DNA from: Bog-756 sp963830165
GTDB lineage: Bacteria > Actinomycetota > Acidimicrobiia > Acidimicrobiales > RAAP-2
Reading direction: 5' to 3'
Assembly: GCA_963830165.1 (NCBI GenBank)
Contig: CAWHKZ010000011.1
Location: forward strand, 806,001 to 870,000
DNA: 64,000 nucleotides
Part shown: piece by piece, positions 1 through 12,648 of the stretch
Layout of the letters: every line of letters begins with the position of its first letter
Position numbering within the stretch: the stretch's first letter is position 1
Position numbers and translations under genes: made by a program
The notes under the pieces: model-generated
Database searches by the model: none
The model's input: only the letters and a program-made list of their open reading frames with translations
What the model was told of the DNA's origin: nothing

Positions 1-61
1 GGGCTGCGCACCCGGGCGCGGCTCCCGGGGACGTGGTGCCCTCCCGGTAGGCTCTGCGCCC

Positions 62-1768
62 ATGCGCATGTCCCGCCTCCTGGTCCGTACCCTGCGAGAC
101 GCCCCGGCCGACGCCGAGGTCGTCAGCCACCAGCTCCTGGTGCGGGGCGGGTTCATCCGCCGCCTGGCCTCGGGCGTCTACAGCTTCCTCCCGCTCGGGC
201 TCCGGGTCCTGCACAACATCGAGGCCGTGATCCGCGAGGAGCTCGACGCCGCCGACTGCCAGGAAGTGCTCCTGCCCGCCCTCCACCCGCTCGAGCTGTG
301 GGAGCAGAGCGGACGGGCGGCCATGTTCGGCTCCGACGCCCTTCCGGCCATGCAGGTCGAGGCCCGGGGAGGCTCCTTCGTGCTCGGCCCCACCCACGAG
401 GAGGTGGTGACCGTCACCGTGGGGGCCGAGGTCGACTCCTACCGCCAGCTGCCGCTGACCGTGTACCAGATCCAGGTGAAGTTCCGTGACGAGGCCCGTC
501 CCCGCTTCGGGCTGCTCCGGACCCGCGAGCTCATCATGTGCGACGCCTACTCCTTCGACGTCGACACGAAGGCCATGCAGGACTCCTACCGCACCGTCTA
601 CGACGCCTACCTCAGGATCTTCGGCCGCTTCGACCTCGACGTGCACCCCGTGGAGGCCGAGTCCGGCGCCATCGGCGGCGAGGTGAACCACGAGTTCATG
701 GTCCCGTCGGCGGTGGGGGAGGACCACTTCGTCCACTGTGTGGCCTGTGGGTACGCGGCCAATGTGGAGGCGGCCACCCGGGGCGGCTTCGGCGCGCCGG
801 TCGCCCACGATCCGGCGGCACCCGGACCGGTCGAGCACCACACGCCCGACCGCCCCGGCATCGACCTGGTGGTGGACTACTTCGACGACCCGGCGGTCAC
901 CGCCGCCGACCTGCTGAAGAGCCTGGCCGTGGTCGATGCCGACGGCCGTCCCGTCGTGGTCCTGGTCCCCGGTGACCGCGAGGCCCGGCTTCCCGGTGGC
1001 TGGCGGCTCTTCGAGGAGGCGGACTTCGCCGCCCACCCGTCGCTGGTCAAGGGGTACATCGGGCCGATGGGCCGACAGGACGCAGGAGTCACCGTGGTGG
1101 CCGACATCGAGGTGGCCCGGCCCGGCCCCTGGATCACCGGTGCCAACCGGGCCGACCACCACGTGAGCGGCGTGCTGCTGGGCCGCGACTTCGCCGTGGA
1201 CGACTGGGGCTCCTACACCGAGGTCGCCTCCGGCGACGCCTGCCCCCGGTGCGGCGCCGAGGTCGACCTCGTGCGCTCGGTCGAGGCCGCCCACACGTTC
1301 CAGCTGGGGACGCGGTACTCGAGCGTGCTCCCGGGGTCGTCCTTCGTGGCCGAGGACGGCGACGAGGCCATCTTCTCGATGGGCTGCTACGGCATGGGGG
1401 TCTCCCGCCTCCTGTCGGTGGTGGCCGAGGAGCACCACGACGACAAGGGCCTGGTGTGGCCGGCCGCCCTCGCCCCGTTCCAGGTCCATCTGGCGGCCCT
1501 CGGGGCCGGCCGGGCCCCCGACGTGGCCGAGGCCGCCGACGCACTCCACGACCGGCTGGTGGCGGCCGGCGTCGAGGTCCTCTACGACGACCGGGACGTG
1601 TCGCCCGGGGTGAAGTTCGCCGACGCCGACCTGCTCGGGATCCCGGTCCGGCTCGTGGTCGGGGCCAAGGGCCTGGCCCGGGGCATCGTGGAGTGGCGCT
1701 CCCGGGCCACCGGTGAGGAGCGCGAGATCGCCCTCGACGGGCCCGTGGAGGCGGTGCTGGCCCGCTAG
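62..1768 (+). CDS. proS: Prolyl-tRNA synthetase
   Basis: Class II aminoacyl-tRNA synthetase that charges tRNA-Pro in the cytoplasm. At 568 residues it matches the bacterial-type enzyme. The N-terminal core carries motif 2 (KFRDEARPRFGLLRTREL, near residue 145) and, after an inserted editing domain (about residues 220-400), motif 3 (GCYGMGVSRLL, near 442). A C-terminal anticodon-binding domain follows. An ATG two codons downstream (68) is an alternative start. It lies directly upstream of the rimP-nusA-infB operon, a neighbourhood typical of actinobacteria. The terminator-like hairpin at 1930-1959 may also end its transcript. Confidence 0.97.
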   Translation: MRMSRLLVRTLRDAPADAEVVSHQLLVRGGFIRRLASGVYSFLPLGLRVLHNIEAVIREELDAADCQEVLLPALHPLELWEQSGRAAMFGSDALPAMQVEARGGSFVLGPTHEEVVTVTVGAEVDSYRQLPLTVYQIQVKFRDEARPRFGLLRTRELIMCDAYSFDVDTKAMQDSYRTVYDAYLRIFGRFDLDVHPVEAESGAIGGEVNHEFMVPSAVGEDHFVHCVACGYAANVEAATRGGFGAPVAHDPAAPGPVEHHTPDRPGIDLVVDYFDDPAVTAADLLKSLAVVDADGRPVVVLVPGDREARLPGGWRLFEEADFAAHPSLVKGYIGPMGRQDAGVTVVADIEVARPGPWITGANRADHHVSGVLLGRDFAVDDWGSYTEVASGDACPRCGAEVDLVRSVEAAHTFQLGTRYSSVLPGSSFVAEDGDEAIFSMGCYGMGVSRLLSVVAEEHHDDKGLVWPAALAPFQVHLAALGAGRAPDVAEAADALHDRLVAAGVEVLYDDRDVSPGVKFADADLLGIPVRLVVGAKGLARGIVEWRSRATGEEREIALDGPVEAVLAR

Positions 1769-1878
1769 CGCCCACGCTGCCCCCGGGGGGCTCCCTGTCC
1801 ACTGGTGGTGACAGGTGTACCGGGGACCGGCGGGCGGGAGCGGACGACCTGGTCAGGGTCCCACCGGCCGGCCTCCGC

Positions 1879-1887
1879 TGCTATACT
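1879..1887 (+). promoter_or_regulatory. Extended -10 promoter for the rimP operon
   Basis: TG-C-TATACT is an extended -10 element standing out in GC-rich sequence about 190 bases before rimP. No convincing -35 box is seen at 16-18 bases, which extended -10 promoters can tolerate. Initiation would be expected near 1894, giving a leader of roughly 180 bases that contains the hairpin at 1930-1959. Inference from motif and position only. Confidence 0.5.
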
Positions 1888-1929
1888 TTCCAGTCTGCCG
1901 TTCGGTTGGGGTGTAGTGACGCTGATGAG

Positions 1930-1959
1930 GCGTGGGCGGCCAGCCCACGCTTTTGTTTT
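1930..1959 (+). terminator. Intrinsic terminator / possible attenuator in the rimP-nusA leader
   Basis: A perfect 8-bp GC-rich stem (GCGTGGGC, loop GGCCA, GCCCACGC) is followed at once by TTTTGTTTT, a textbook Rho-independent terminator. It sits after the putative promoter at 1879-1887 and before rimP, so besides ending proS transcription it could attenuate the operon that encodes the termination factor NusA. No alternative antiterminator pairing was identified with confidence. Confidence 0.75.
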
Positions 1960-2076
1960 GGTCGGAAACGCCTCCCCCTGGGCGTGCAGCGCAAGTCGGG
2001 ACCCCCGGTCGCCGGCGCCGTACCAGCCAGAACGCGACCGACGACAGACCCACGGACCAGAGAGGAGGAGGCGTAG

Positions 2077-2620
2077 ATGGTCGCAGGATCTCTTCGCCGC
2101 CCTCCAGCCAGTGGTGGCCGCGGCCGACCTCGAACTGGTCGACGTGGAGATGAAGTCGGGCGTCCTCCAGGTGACCGTGGATCGCGAGGGCGGTGTGGAC
2201 CTCGAGGCCCTGACCGCCGCCAATCGGGCCGTCTCGGCCGTCCTGGACGAGCTCGACCCGTTCCCCGGGCGCTACTCCCTCGAGGTGTCGAGCCCCGGGA
2301 TCGAGCGCACGCTGCGCACCCCGACCCACTTCGCCAAGGCGGTCGGCGCCACCGTGACGGTCAAGACCCGGCCCCAGGTGCCCGGGGAGCGACGGCTGCG
2401 CGGCACCCTGGTGGTCTCCGACAACGAGGGATTCACCCTGGCCGTCGAGGGGTCCGAGGACGAGCCGGTCCGCCTCGCCTACGGCGACATCGACCGGGCC
2501 CGCACGGTCTTCGTGTGGGGTGGGCAGGACACCCCGGGCAATCCGGTCGGCAAGCAGCCCGGCGGCAAGACCGCGGGGCGGAAGCAGACGCAGAAGAGGA
2601 AGCAGGTCGTGACCCCATGA
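2077..2620 (+). CDS. rimP: Ribosome maturation factor RimP (start apparently frameshifted)
   Basis: RimP assists 30S subunit maturation. The conserved N-terminal sequence LELVDVE, the motif SSPGIERTL and a C-terminal SH3-like half are present, followed by a Lys-rich tail. A strong Shine-Dalgarno run (GGAGGAGG, 2062-2069) precedes ATG at 2077, but the RimP frame is one base off that ATG. Dropping one G after it would give a start reading MSQDLFAALQPVV, as expected for the family. In the sequence as given, the open frame extends upstream to another ATG (1925) inside the terminator region, which is an unlikely start. The gene overlaps nusA by ATGA. Confidence 0.85.
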
Positions 2621-3954
2621 GCAAGACGAACTTCGAGTTCCTCGACGCACTCGGCCAGATCGCGCGGGACAAGGGGATCTCGGTCGAGACGTTGCTCGAC
2701 GCCCTGGCCAACGCCCTCGTCGCCGCCTACAAGCGGCGCCCGGACGCGGCCGAGGAGGCAGTCGTCACCATCGACCCCGACTCCGGTGAGATCCGCGTCT
2801 ACGGCCAGGAGCTCGACGAGGACGGCAACGTCGTCCGCGAGTGGGACGACACCCCCGACGACTTCGGGCGCATCGCCGCCCAGACGGCGAAGCAGGTCAT
2901 CCTCCAGCGCATCCGCGAGGTCGAGCGTGACCTCAAGTACGAGGAGTACGCCGGGCGCGAGGGCGACATCGTCACCGGCATCGTCCAGCAGACCGACAAC
3001 CGCTACACCTTGCTCGACCTGGGCAAGGTGGAGGCGCTGCTGCCCCAGGCCGAGCAGGTGTCCTACGAGCGCTACGAGCACGGCGCCCGGCTGAAGGCCT
3101 ACATCGTCGAGGTCCGCAAGACGACCAAGGGCCCCCAGATCGTGGTGAGCCGCAGCCACCCCGGCCTGATCAAGCGCCTGTTCGAGCTCGAGGTGCCCGA
3201 GATCTCGTCCGGGGCCGTCGAGATCAAGGCGGCCGCCCGCGAGCCCGGGCACCGCACGAAGATCGCCGTCTGGTCGAACGACCCCAACGTGGACCCCGTG
3301 GGTGCCTGCGTGGGCGCCCGCGGCTCCCGGGTGCGGATGGTCACCAACGAGCTCCGCGGCGAGCGGGTCGATGTCGTGCCCTACTCGGACGACCCGGTCG
3401 AGCTGATCCAGTCCGCCCTGGCTCCGGCCCGGGTGCGCGAGGTCCGCCTCGACGACGAGACGGGTACCGCCACGGTCATCGTCAGCGACTACCAGCTGTC
3501 GCTGGCCATCGGCAAGGAAGGCCAGAACGCCCGCCTCGCCGCCCGGCTGACCGGCTGGCGGATCGACATCAAGAGCGAGACCCAGCTGGCCGAGGAGGAG
3601 TCGGGCTACGCCGGCGAGGAGTGGGCCGAGGGCGAGTGGATCCAGAACGAGGCCGGTGAGATGGTGTGGCAGCCCGCCGAGGGCGGCTCCGCCGTGTCGG
3701 CCACCGAGTGGGCCGAGGGCGCCGAGGGCGCCGAGGGCCCTGACGAGGGTGCCCCCGCCGAGGCGGGCAACGGACTGGTGGCCGAGGACGTGGCGGAGGC
3801 CGAGATCGAGGCCGTCGAGGATGCCGTGGTCGTCGAAGAGGTCGCCGAAGTGCTCGAGACCGAGGAGCCGGAGGCCGCCGAGGGCGCCCCGACCGCCGAG
3901 GGCGCCCCGACCGCCGAGGTCGTCGGGGAGTCGACCGGGGAGGCCCCGGCATAG
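2617..3954 (+). CDS. nusA: Transcription termination/antitermination factor NusA
   Basis: RNA polymerase-binding elongation factor that modulates pausing, termination and rRNA antitermination. The 445 residues comprise the N-terminal polymerase-binding domain (1-125), an S1 domain (about 125-200, starting GREGDIVTGIVQQ) and two KH domains (about 200-340, with VGACVGARGSRV and LAIGKEGQNARLAARLTGW). The last 100 residues are a low-complexity acidic Glu/Ala tail. The start ATG overlaps the rimP stop (ATGA), implying translational coupling. The product could act on the terminator-like structure in its own operon leader. Confidence 0.97.
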   Translation: MSKTNFEFLDALGQIARDKGISVETLLDALANALVAAYKRRPDAAEEAVVTIDPDSGEIRVYGQELDEDGNVVREWDDTPDDFGRIAAQTAKQVILQRIREVERDLKYEEYAGREGDIVTGIVQQTDNRYTLLDLGKVEALLPQAEQVSYERYEHGARLKAYIVEVRKTTKGPQIVVSRSHPGLIKRLFELEVPEISSGAVEIKAAAREPGHRTKIAVWSNDPNVDPVGACVGARGSRVRMVTNELRGERVDVVPYSDDPVELIQSALAPARVREVRLDDETGTATVIVSDYQLSLAIGKEGQNARLAARLTGWRIDIKSETQLAEEESGYAGEEWAEGEWIQNEAGEMVWQPAEGGSAVSATEWAEGAEGAEGPDEGAPAEAGNGLVAEDVAEAEIEAVEDAVVVEEVAEVLETEEPEAAEGAPTAEGAPTAEVVGESTGEAPA

Positions 3955-4244
3955 TCCCCCAGCGGACCTGCATCGGGTGCCGCCGGACCGGTCCGGCGGA
4001 CACCATGGTGCGGGTCGTGCGCCTGGGGGACGGGTCCCTGGCCCCGGGGCGGACGCTCCCGGGGCGTGGTGCCTGGTTGTGCCGGGGCTCGGTGACCTGC
4101 GTGGACTCGGCGCAGAAGCGCCGGGCCTTCGACCGGGCCCTCCGGGGCCCGGTGGCCGCCGGGGCGGTGGACGGCCTGCGGAAGGCGCTCGAAGGGGCGT
4201 CGGGTCGTACGGGCCCCGACGGCTCGGCCAGACCGGTGTTGTGA
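3954..4244 (+). CDS. ylxR: YlxR/DUF448 RNA-binding protein (no usable start codon seen)
   Basis: Small protein between nusA and infB, the conserved location of YlxR (called RnpM in Bacillus, an RNase P modulator). The family signature RTCIGCRR is encoded at 3963-3986, immediately after the nusA stop. No ATG, GTG or TTG precedes the motif in this frame; the first ATG (4005) would delete it. Either a base near 3954-3956 is wrong (GTC where GTG is expected) or an atypical start is used. The body fits the family, including GRGAWLC and a following helix with RRAFDRAL. Confidence 0.85.
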   Translation, partial: VPQRTCIGCRRTGPADTMVRVVRLGDGSLAPGRTLPGRGAWLCRGSVTCVDSAQKRRAFDRALRGPVAAGAVDGLRKALEGASGRTGPDGSARPVL

Positions 4245-4313
4245 TGTGCGAGGATGGAGGGTCGTATGTGCGTTGTGGCATGTGCGACATCGAAGGAAGG
4301 GCAGTAACAGCCG

Positions 4314-7367
<3,054 letters not shown>

Positions 7368-7432
7368 CCGCCGCCGTCCCCGCCCCCGGCGGGGGCGGCA
7401 CGGACAGGGGTCGTGGACGGATCGGAGGGCCA

Positions 7433-7846
7433 GTGGCACGTCGTCAGGACAACCGGGGCGTCGCCCCCTATTCCCGCTCGCTGCGGGTCAACCAGGTCCT
7501 CCGCCAGGTGGTGGCCGACGAGCTCGAGCGGCTGGCCGACGCCGACGAGCGGCTGCGGCTGGTGACCGTGACCTCGGTCGACACCACCGCCGACCTGCGC
7601 CAGGCCACGGTCTACCTGAGTTCGCTGTCCGACGACGCGGCCGCCGCCCTCGACGACCGGCGCGTCCAGGTCCAGCGGGCCGTGGCCCGCCAGACCCAGC
7701 TGAAGCGCACGCCGCAGCTCTCCTTCGACCAGGACCCGGCCGTCGTGACCGGCAACCGGATCGAGGACGTGCTGCGCCAGATCCACGAGTCCGACGACGC
7801 CGCCGGCCGCATGGAGGTCGACGGAGGGGACGACAACTACCGGTGA
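7433..7846 (+). CDS. rbfA: 30S ribosome-binding factor A
   Basis: RbfA binds the immature 30S subunit and aids 16S rRNA 5'-end maturation. The GTG start at 7433 is chosen because GGAGG lies 5 bases upstream and the N-terminus then reads VARRQDNRGVAPYSRSLRVN, typical of the family. The 137 residues form one KH-like domain with conserved RQATVYLS and a C-terminal RIEDVLRQI helix. The stop overlaps the truB start (GTGA). Confidence 0.93.
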   Translation: MARRQDNRGVAPYSRSLRVNQVLRQVVADELERLADADERLRLVTVTSVDTTADLRQATVYLSSLSDDAAAALDDRRVQVQRAVARQTQLKRTPQLSFDQDPAVVTGNRIEDVLRQIHESDDAAGRMEVDGGDDNYR

Positions 7847-8735
7847 GCCCGCCGGCGGCGGACCAGGTCAACGGCCTGGTGGTGGTGGACAAGGAGGCCG
7901 GCTGGACCTCCCACGACGTCGTCGCCCGGTGCCGCCGGATCTTCGGCCAGAAGCGGGTGGGCCACGCCGGCACCCTCGACCCCGACGCCACCGGCGTGCT
8001 GCTGGTGGGACTGGGCCGGTCCACCCGGCTGATGCGCTTCCTGACGGCACTGCCCAAGACCTACGAGGCCGAGGTGGTGCTCGGCACGGCCACCTCGACC
8101 CTCGACGCCTCGGGCGACGTGACCGGGACGTGGGACATGGAGGACGTGTCGTTGGCCGCCGTGCGCGAGGCGGCGGCCGGCCTGACCGGCGAGATCGAGC
8201 AGGTCCCCCCGATGGTGTCGGCCGTGAAGGTCGACGGTCGGCGGCTGCACGCCCTGGCCCGCGAGGGGATCGAGGTGGAGCGGTCGGCCCGCCCGGTCAC
8301 CGTCCACCGCTACGACGTCACCCCGGGCATGACGCCGGGCGTGTTCCGCATCGAGGTGGAGTGCTCGTCGGGCACCTACGTCCGGGTGCTGGCCGCCGAC
8401 CTCGGCGCGCGCTCGGGGGCGGGGCCCACCTGCGCAACCTGCGGCGGACCCGGATCGGGTCGTTCACCACCGAGGACGCCCGGCTGGTCGACGAGCTGAC
8501 GCCGGCCGTGGTGCTCACCCCGGCCCAGGCCATGCGCGACCTCGACCAGGTGATGGTGCCCGTCGACGCCCAGAAGCTGGTGGCCCGCGGCCTGCCGCTC
8601 GACCGGGTGCCGCTCGGGGTGTCGGGCGAGGGGCCGTGGGGGCTGGTCGACGACGCCCACCGCCTGCTGGCCGTCTACGAGGCCACCGAGACGGACCGCA
8701 TCAAGCCGGCCGTGGTCATCGAGTCGGCCGGCTGA
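7843..8735 (+). CDS. truB: tRNA pseudouridine(55) synthase TruB (one frameshift)
   Basis: Makes pseudouridine 55 in the T-loop of tRNAs. The first 190 residues include the catalytic region GHAGTLDPDATGVLL, with the nucleophilic Asp in TLDP, plus the conserved TYEAEV and CSSGTYVR segments. Near 8405-8415 the frame shifts: the second part continues one frame over as GGAHLRNLRRTRIGSFT and runs to the C-terminal PUA-like end at 8735. The break lies in a GC-repeat/G-run, and one missing base restores a complete protein of normal length. Probably a sequence error rather than loss of function. GTG start overlaps rbfA. Confidence 0.92.
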
Positions 8736-8805
8736 GGCGCGGCCCCTCCCGGCCGGGCCCGCATAGGCCCGGTCCGCCGCTGACTCGGCAGTAACCTTCG
8801 GGGTT

Positions 8806-9747
8806 GTGGAGATCGTGACCGACAGCGCCCCGCTGCCACCGCCGCCCGGCGGATCGGCCGTCACCATCGGCGCCTACGACGGTGTCCACCTGGGGCATCG
8901 CGCCCTGCTGGCGGAACTGAAGACCCGGGCCGATGCCAGACGGGCTGGCCACCGTGGTGGTCACCTTCGACCGCCACCCGGCCTCGGTGGTGCGGCCCGA
9001 ATCGGCTCCGCTGCTGCTCTGCGACCTCGACCAGAAGCTCGAACTGCTGGCCTCGGCCGGGGTCGACCGGACCGTGGTCGTGCGCTTCGACGAGGAGCGG
9101 GCCAACGAGACGGCCGAGGAGTTCGTCACCCGGGAGCTGGTCGAGGGCCTCGACGCGCGGCTGGTGGTGGTGGGGGAGGACTTCCACTTCGGCCACGGTC
9201 GCAAGGGCAACGTCGCCCTCCTACCGAGATGGGCGTCGGTGGCCGGCTTCGCCGTGGACGGCGTGTCCCTGTCCTCCGAGACCGACGTCCGCCGGGGCCC
9301 CGGCCGTCTCGTCGACCCGGGTGCGCACGCTGGTCGCCGCGGGCGAGGTCGAGGCCGCCGCCGCTCTGCTCGGCCGCCCCCACCAGGTGCGGGGCCCGGT
9401 GGTGACCGGCGACCGACGGGGCGGCGCCGAGCTGGGCTTCCCGACGGCCAACCTGGCCGTGCCGGGTGACATCTGCCTGCCCGCCCCGGCCATCTACGCC
9501 GGATGGTACGAACGGCCGGACCGGTCCCGTCACATGGCGGCGATATCGGTGGGCCGGCGGCCGACCTTCTACGGCGACGGGGGCGAGCTGCTGGTCGAGG
9601 CGTTCCTGCTCGACTTCGACGGCGACCTGTACGGCGAGCCGGCCCGCCTGTCGTTCGTCCACCGCCTGCGTGACGAACTGGCCTTCGACTCGGTCGACGA
9701 CCTGGTGGCCCAGATGGGCCGGGACGTCGGACAGACCCGATCGCTGA
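8806..9747 (+). CDS. ribF: Bifunctional riboflavin kinase/FAD synthetase (frameshifted)
   Basis: Converts riboflavin to FMN and FAD. The N-terminal nucleotidyltransferase shows TIGAYDGVHLGH, then TFDRHP and GEDFHFGHGRKGN. The C-terminal kinase shows GAELGFPTANL and ends with a helix containing FVHRLRDELAF. The sequence needs at least two one-base corrections, near 8940 and near 9295-9305 (within GGGGCCCC), where SSTRVR emerges. A third near the C-terminus is likely, because the last frame has no stop before the opposing gene; TGA at 9745 in a neighbouring frame is taken as the end. Gene order after truB is the usual one. Confidence 0.9.
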
Positions 9748-9795
9748 CTCGGCGCCACCAGCTGAGCGGGGTCGCCGGATCCGGCGACCGTGCGC

Positions 9796-10001
9796 CTACG
9801 GGTTGGGCTTCCGGCCCAGGACCTTCAGCATCCAGGCGCCGAACCCCGTCGGCTTGTCGTAGTGGTGGTGGTCCGAGCCGTGCCCGGCCCGCCCGAAGCT
9901 GGTGCCGCCCTGGGCACCTTCGAGCCGGTTGGGCTCCTCGTACTTCGGCACCTTCGGGAGGTGCTTCTTCTTCTTGCCGGGGTGCTTCCGTCGGAGCCCA
10001 T
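9796..10001 (-). CDS. Small basic His/Lys-rich protein, unknown
   Basis: A short reading frame of about 68 residues ends at 9796. It has a Lys-rich N-terminus (HPGKKKKHLPKVPKYEEP), a His cluster (DHHHY) and ends AWMLKVLGRKPNP. The frame lacks an in-frame start, but ATG at 10001 followed by one base correction gives a plausible beginning (MGSD, then the Lys-rich run). It lies between fadD (same strand) and ribF (convergent). No family recognised. The skewed but protein-like composition argues for coding. Confidence 0.45.
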
Positions 10002-10043
10002 GACCCCATCTTGGCAGGTCGGGCGCGGTCGAGGCCCTGTCGG

Positions 10044-11889
10044 TCAGAAGACCGGCGCGTCGCCCAGCAGTTCGGTGCGCAGCTCGCGCTTCAGGATCTT
10101 GCCGGCCGGGTTGCGGGGGAGGGCCTCGCTCCGGAACCAGTAGCGGGACGGGACGTTGAAGGCGGCCAGCCGCTCGCGCACGTGGCGTGACAGCTCGTCG
10201 GCGGCCACGTCGGTGCCGGGGCGCAGCACGACGACCGCGCCCACCTCCTCGCTCAGCACCGGGTGGGGCACGCCGATGACGGCGCAGTCGGCCACGGCCG
10301 GGTGCTCGTGGAGCGCGGCCTCCACCTCGACGCAGTAGACGTTCTCGCCACCCCGGATGATCATGTCCTTGGACCGGTCGACGATGTGGACGAACCCCTC
10401 CTCGTCGATGCGGGCCACGTCGCCCGAGTGGAGCCAGCCCTGGGAGAACGAGGCCGCGGTGGCGTCGGGCCGGTTCCAGTAGCCGCGGACCACGTTCGGG
10501 CCCTTGATCCACAGCTCGCCGGTCCGGGCCGGGTCGGGCGCCTGGTCGGCCGGCGGCTCGGGGCCGTCCCAGTCGTCGGGAACCACGGCCACGTCGCACA
10601 CCGGGGAGGGCGGACCGACGCTGTCCGGCTTGCGGACGTAGTCGTCCCCCGAGTTCATGGTCGTCATGGCCGACGTCTCGGTGAGGCCGTAGCCGTTGCC
10701 CGGGGCGCCGGACGGGAAGTGCTCCTTGATCCGCCGTACCAGGTCGGGCGGCGCGGGGGCACCGCCGTAGGAGATGGACTGGACCGACGACGTGTCCCGC
10801 TTGGCGAAGTCGGGGGAGTCGATGACCTGCATGACCATGGCCGGCACCCCGCCGAAGACGGTGATCTGCTCCCGTTCGATCAGCTCGAGCGCCCGCTCGG
10901 GATCGAAGTGGTGCATCATCACGAGCTTCCCCCCGGCCGCCGTGTTGGTGACGAGCAGCGCGTGGCAGCCCGTCGCGTGGAAGAGGGGGACCGACAGGAG
11001 GTTGGCGTTCTGCCGGCCCGGCGAGGCGTCCTTCTGGGCCTGGGTCCGGCGCATGCCGCCCACCGTCGACACGAAGAAGAGGTTCATCAGGTTCGAGCAG
11101 CTGTTGCGGTGGGTGCCGACGGCGCCCTTGGGCCGTCCCGTCGTCCCCGAGGTGTAGAAGATCGTGGCGTCGTCGTCGGGGTCGACGGCGACGTCGGGCA
11201 GGGCGAGGTCGGGGTCGGGCGTCCCCACCACCTCGGTGAAGGGGATGACGGGCAGCGGGTCGACACCCGGTCGTTCGAGCTGCCCGTGCACGGCGGACCG
11301 CCGGCCCCCGGTGTCGGGGTCGTGCTCCTCGCACGAGACGATCAGGGCCTCGAGGCCGGGGATCTCGGCCAGGTGGTGGGAGATCCGCTGTTCGCGCTCC
11401 TCGTCCACGAAGGCGACCGCGCGTGCCCGAGTCGGCCAGGCCGTAGGCGAGCTCCTCGCCGGTCCACCAGGCGTTGAGGGGCACGGCGACCGCCCCGATG
11501 GTGATGGTGGCCCAGAAGGCCATGACCCAGTCGGGCAGGTTGCGCATGGCGATGGCCACCCGGTCGCCGGGCCGGACGCCGAAGCGCTCGATGAGCTGGT
11601 GCCCGAGGCTGGCCACCGTGCGGTAGTGCTCGGCGAAGGTGACCCGCTCGTCCTCGTAGACGAGGAAGTCCTTGTCGCCGTGGAACGCGGACAGCTCGAA
11701 GACGGCCCGGAGGCTGGCCGGGGCGGTCTTCCAGGTCCGGGTGGGGATGCCCCGGATGACCGCCTCCTCCATCTCGAACGCGCCCCCCGGGGCGGTCAGC
11801 AGGGCGACGAGCTCGTCCCGGGTGGGCACCGGCTCGTCGGCGGCGGCGGTGCCCCCGGTCGGCTCGCTCGTCGGGGCCTCGTCGTCCAT
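10044..11889 (-). CDS. Long-chain fatty-acid/acyl-CoA synthetase, AMP-forming (one frameshift)
   Basis: ANL-superfamily adenylating enzyme that activates a carboxylic acid to its CoA thioester. The ATP-binding P-loop motif YTSGTTGRPKGA, YGLTETSAM, the hinge region GWLHSGDVARIDEEGF and the C-terminal PAGKILKREL (catalytic Lys) are all present. The ATG at 11889 has GAGGAG upstream. Near 11410-11440, between NAWWTGEELAYGLADSG and AFVDEE, the frame shifts by one base; the join aligns with the paralogue at 41444, which reads without interruption. About 614 residues. Substrate not predictable. Confidence 0.9.
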
Positions 11890-11938
11890 GGTTGCTCCTC
11901 TCGCTCGGGCGTCGCCGCGGACCACCGCGGCGCCGCCC

Positions 11939-12481
11939 TCAGGGGGTGGGTGCGGTGAAGATCGCCGTCCGGTAGTACGCGAGCTCGGCCACGGACTCCC
12001 GGATGTCGTCCATGGCCCGGTGTCCGCCGGCCTTGGTCGGGGCGTTGGCCGCAGCCTCGGGGTACCAGCGGCCGGCCAGCTCCTTGATGGTGGAGACGTC
12101 GACCGACCGGTAGTGGAGGTACTCCTCGATCTCGGGCAGGTGGGCGGCCAGGAACCGTCGGTCGGTGCCGATCGAATTGCCGGCCAGCGGCACGGTGCGG
12201 GCCTTGGGGACGTGGGCCCGGATGAACTCGAGCGTGCGGCGACCGGCCTCTTCGAGGGTCAGGTCCGAGGCCCGGATCTCCTCCAGCAGGCCGCTCGAGG
12301 TGTGCATGTCCCGGACGAAGTCGTCCATGGACGCCAACTCCTCCTCGGTGGCGTGCACCACCAGGTCGGGTCCCTCGGCCACCACCGTCAGATCGTCGTC
12401 GGTCACCAGGGTGGCGATCTCGACGATGACGTGACGGTCCGCCTCGAGCCCCGTCATCTCCAGATCCATCCACACCAGCAC
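11939..12481 (-). CDS. orn: Oligoribonuclease
   Basis: 3'-5' exoribonuclease of the DEDD family that degrades RNA dinucleotides to mononucleotides. Exo I WMDLEMTGL supplies the first Asp/Glu pair, the middle motif is PLAGNSIGTDRRFL, and the final HRAMDDIRES supplies His and Asp. At 180 residues it matches the family length. Transcribed toward fadD, from which it is separated by about 50 bases. Confidence 0.95.
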   Translation of the reverse strand: MLVWMDLEMTGLEADRHVIVEIATLVTDDDLTVVAEGPDLVVHATEEELASMDDFVRDMHTSSGLLEEIRASDLTLEEAGRRTLEFIRAHVPKARTVPLAGNSIGTDRRFLAAHLPEIEEYLHYRSVDVSTIKELAGRWYPEAAANAPTKAGGHRAMDDIRESVAELAYYRTAIFTAPTP

Positions 12482-12648
12482 GCGGTCACGCTATCGGGTG
12501 GGTGACCCACGGCAAAGGTGACGGACCGTCAGATTCGCGGGCGGGTCGGCCACGCCACCGCCGGACCGGGTGAGGGGAGGGTGACCGGCGGATGGCGGCG
12601 GGGTCGCGAGCCGGGCTGTAGCGTCCGGGGGATGAGCGGGACGAACGG

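Noticed and set aside
1925..2076. Upstream ATG at 1925 as the rimP start
   Set aside because: It lies just before and within the terminator hairpin, has no ribosome binding site and would add about 50 unconserved residues; the ATG at 2077 behind GGAGGAGG fits better despite the one-base mismatch.
2479..4290. 603-codon minus-strand open frame opposite nusA
   Set aside because: Composition mirrors nusA codon bias (GC-rich third positions) and it has no recognisable domain; nusA is certain.
7843..8735. Programmed ribosomal frameshifting to explain split frames such as truB
   Set aside because: Breaks occur in many unrelated genes, without slippery heptamers or shared structures, and often in G/C runs; sequence error is simpler.
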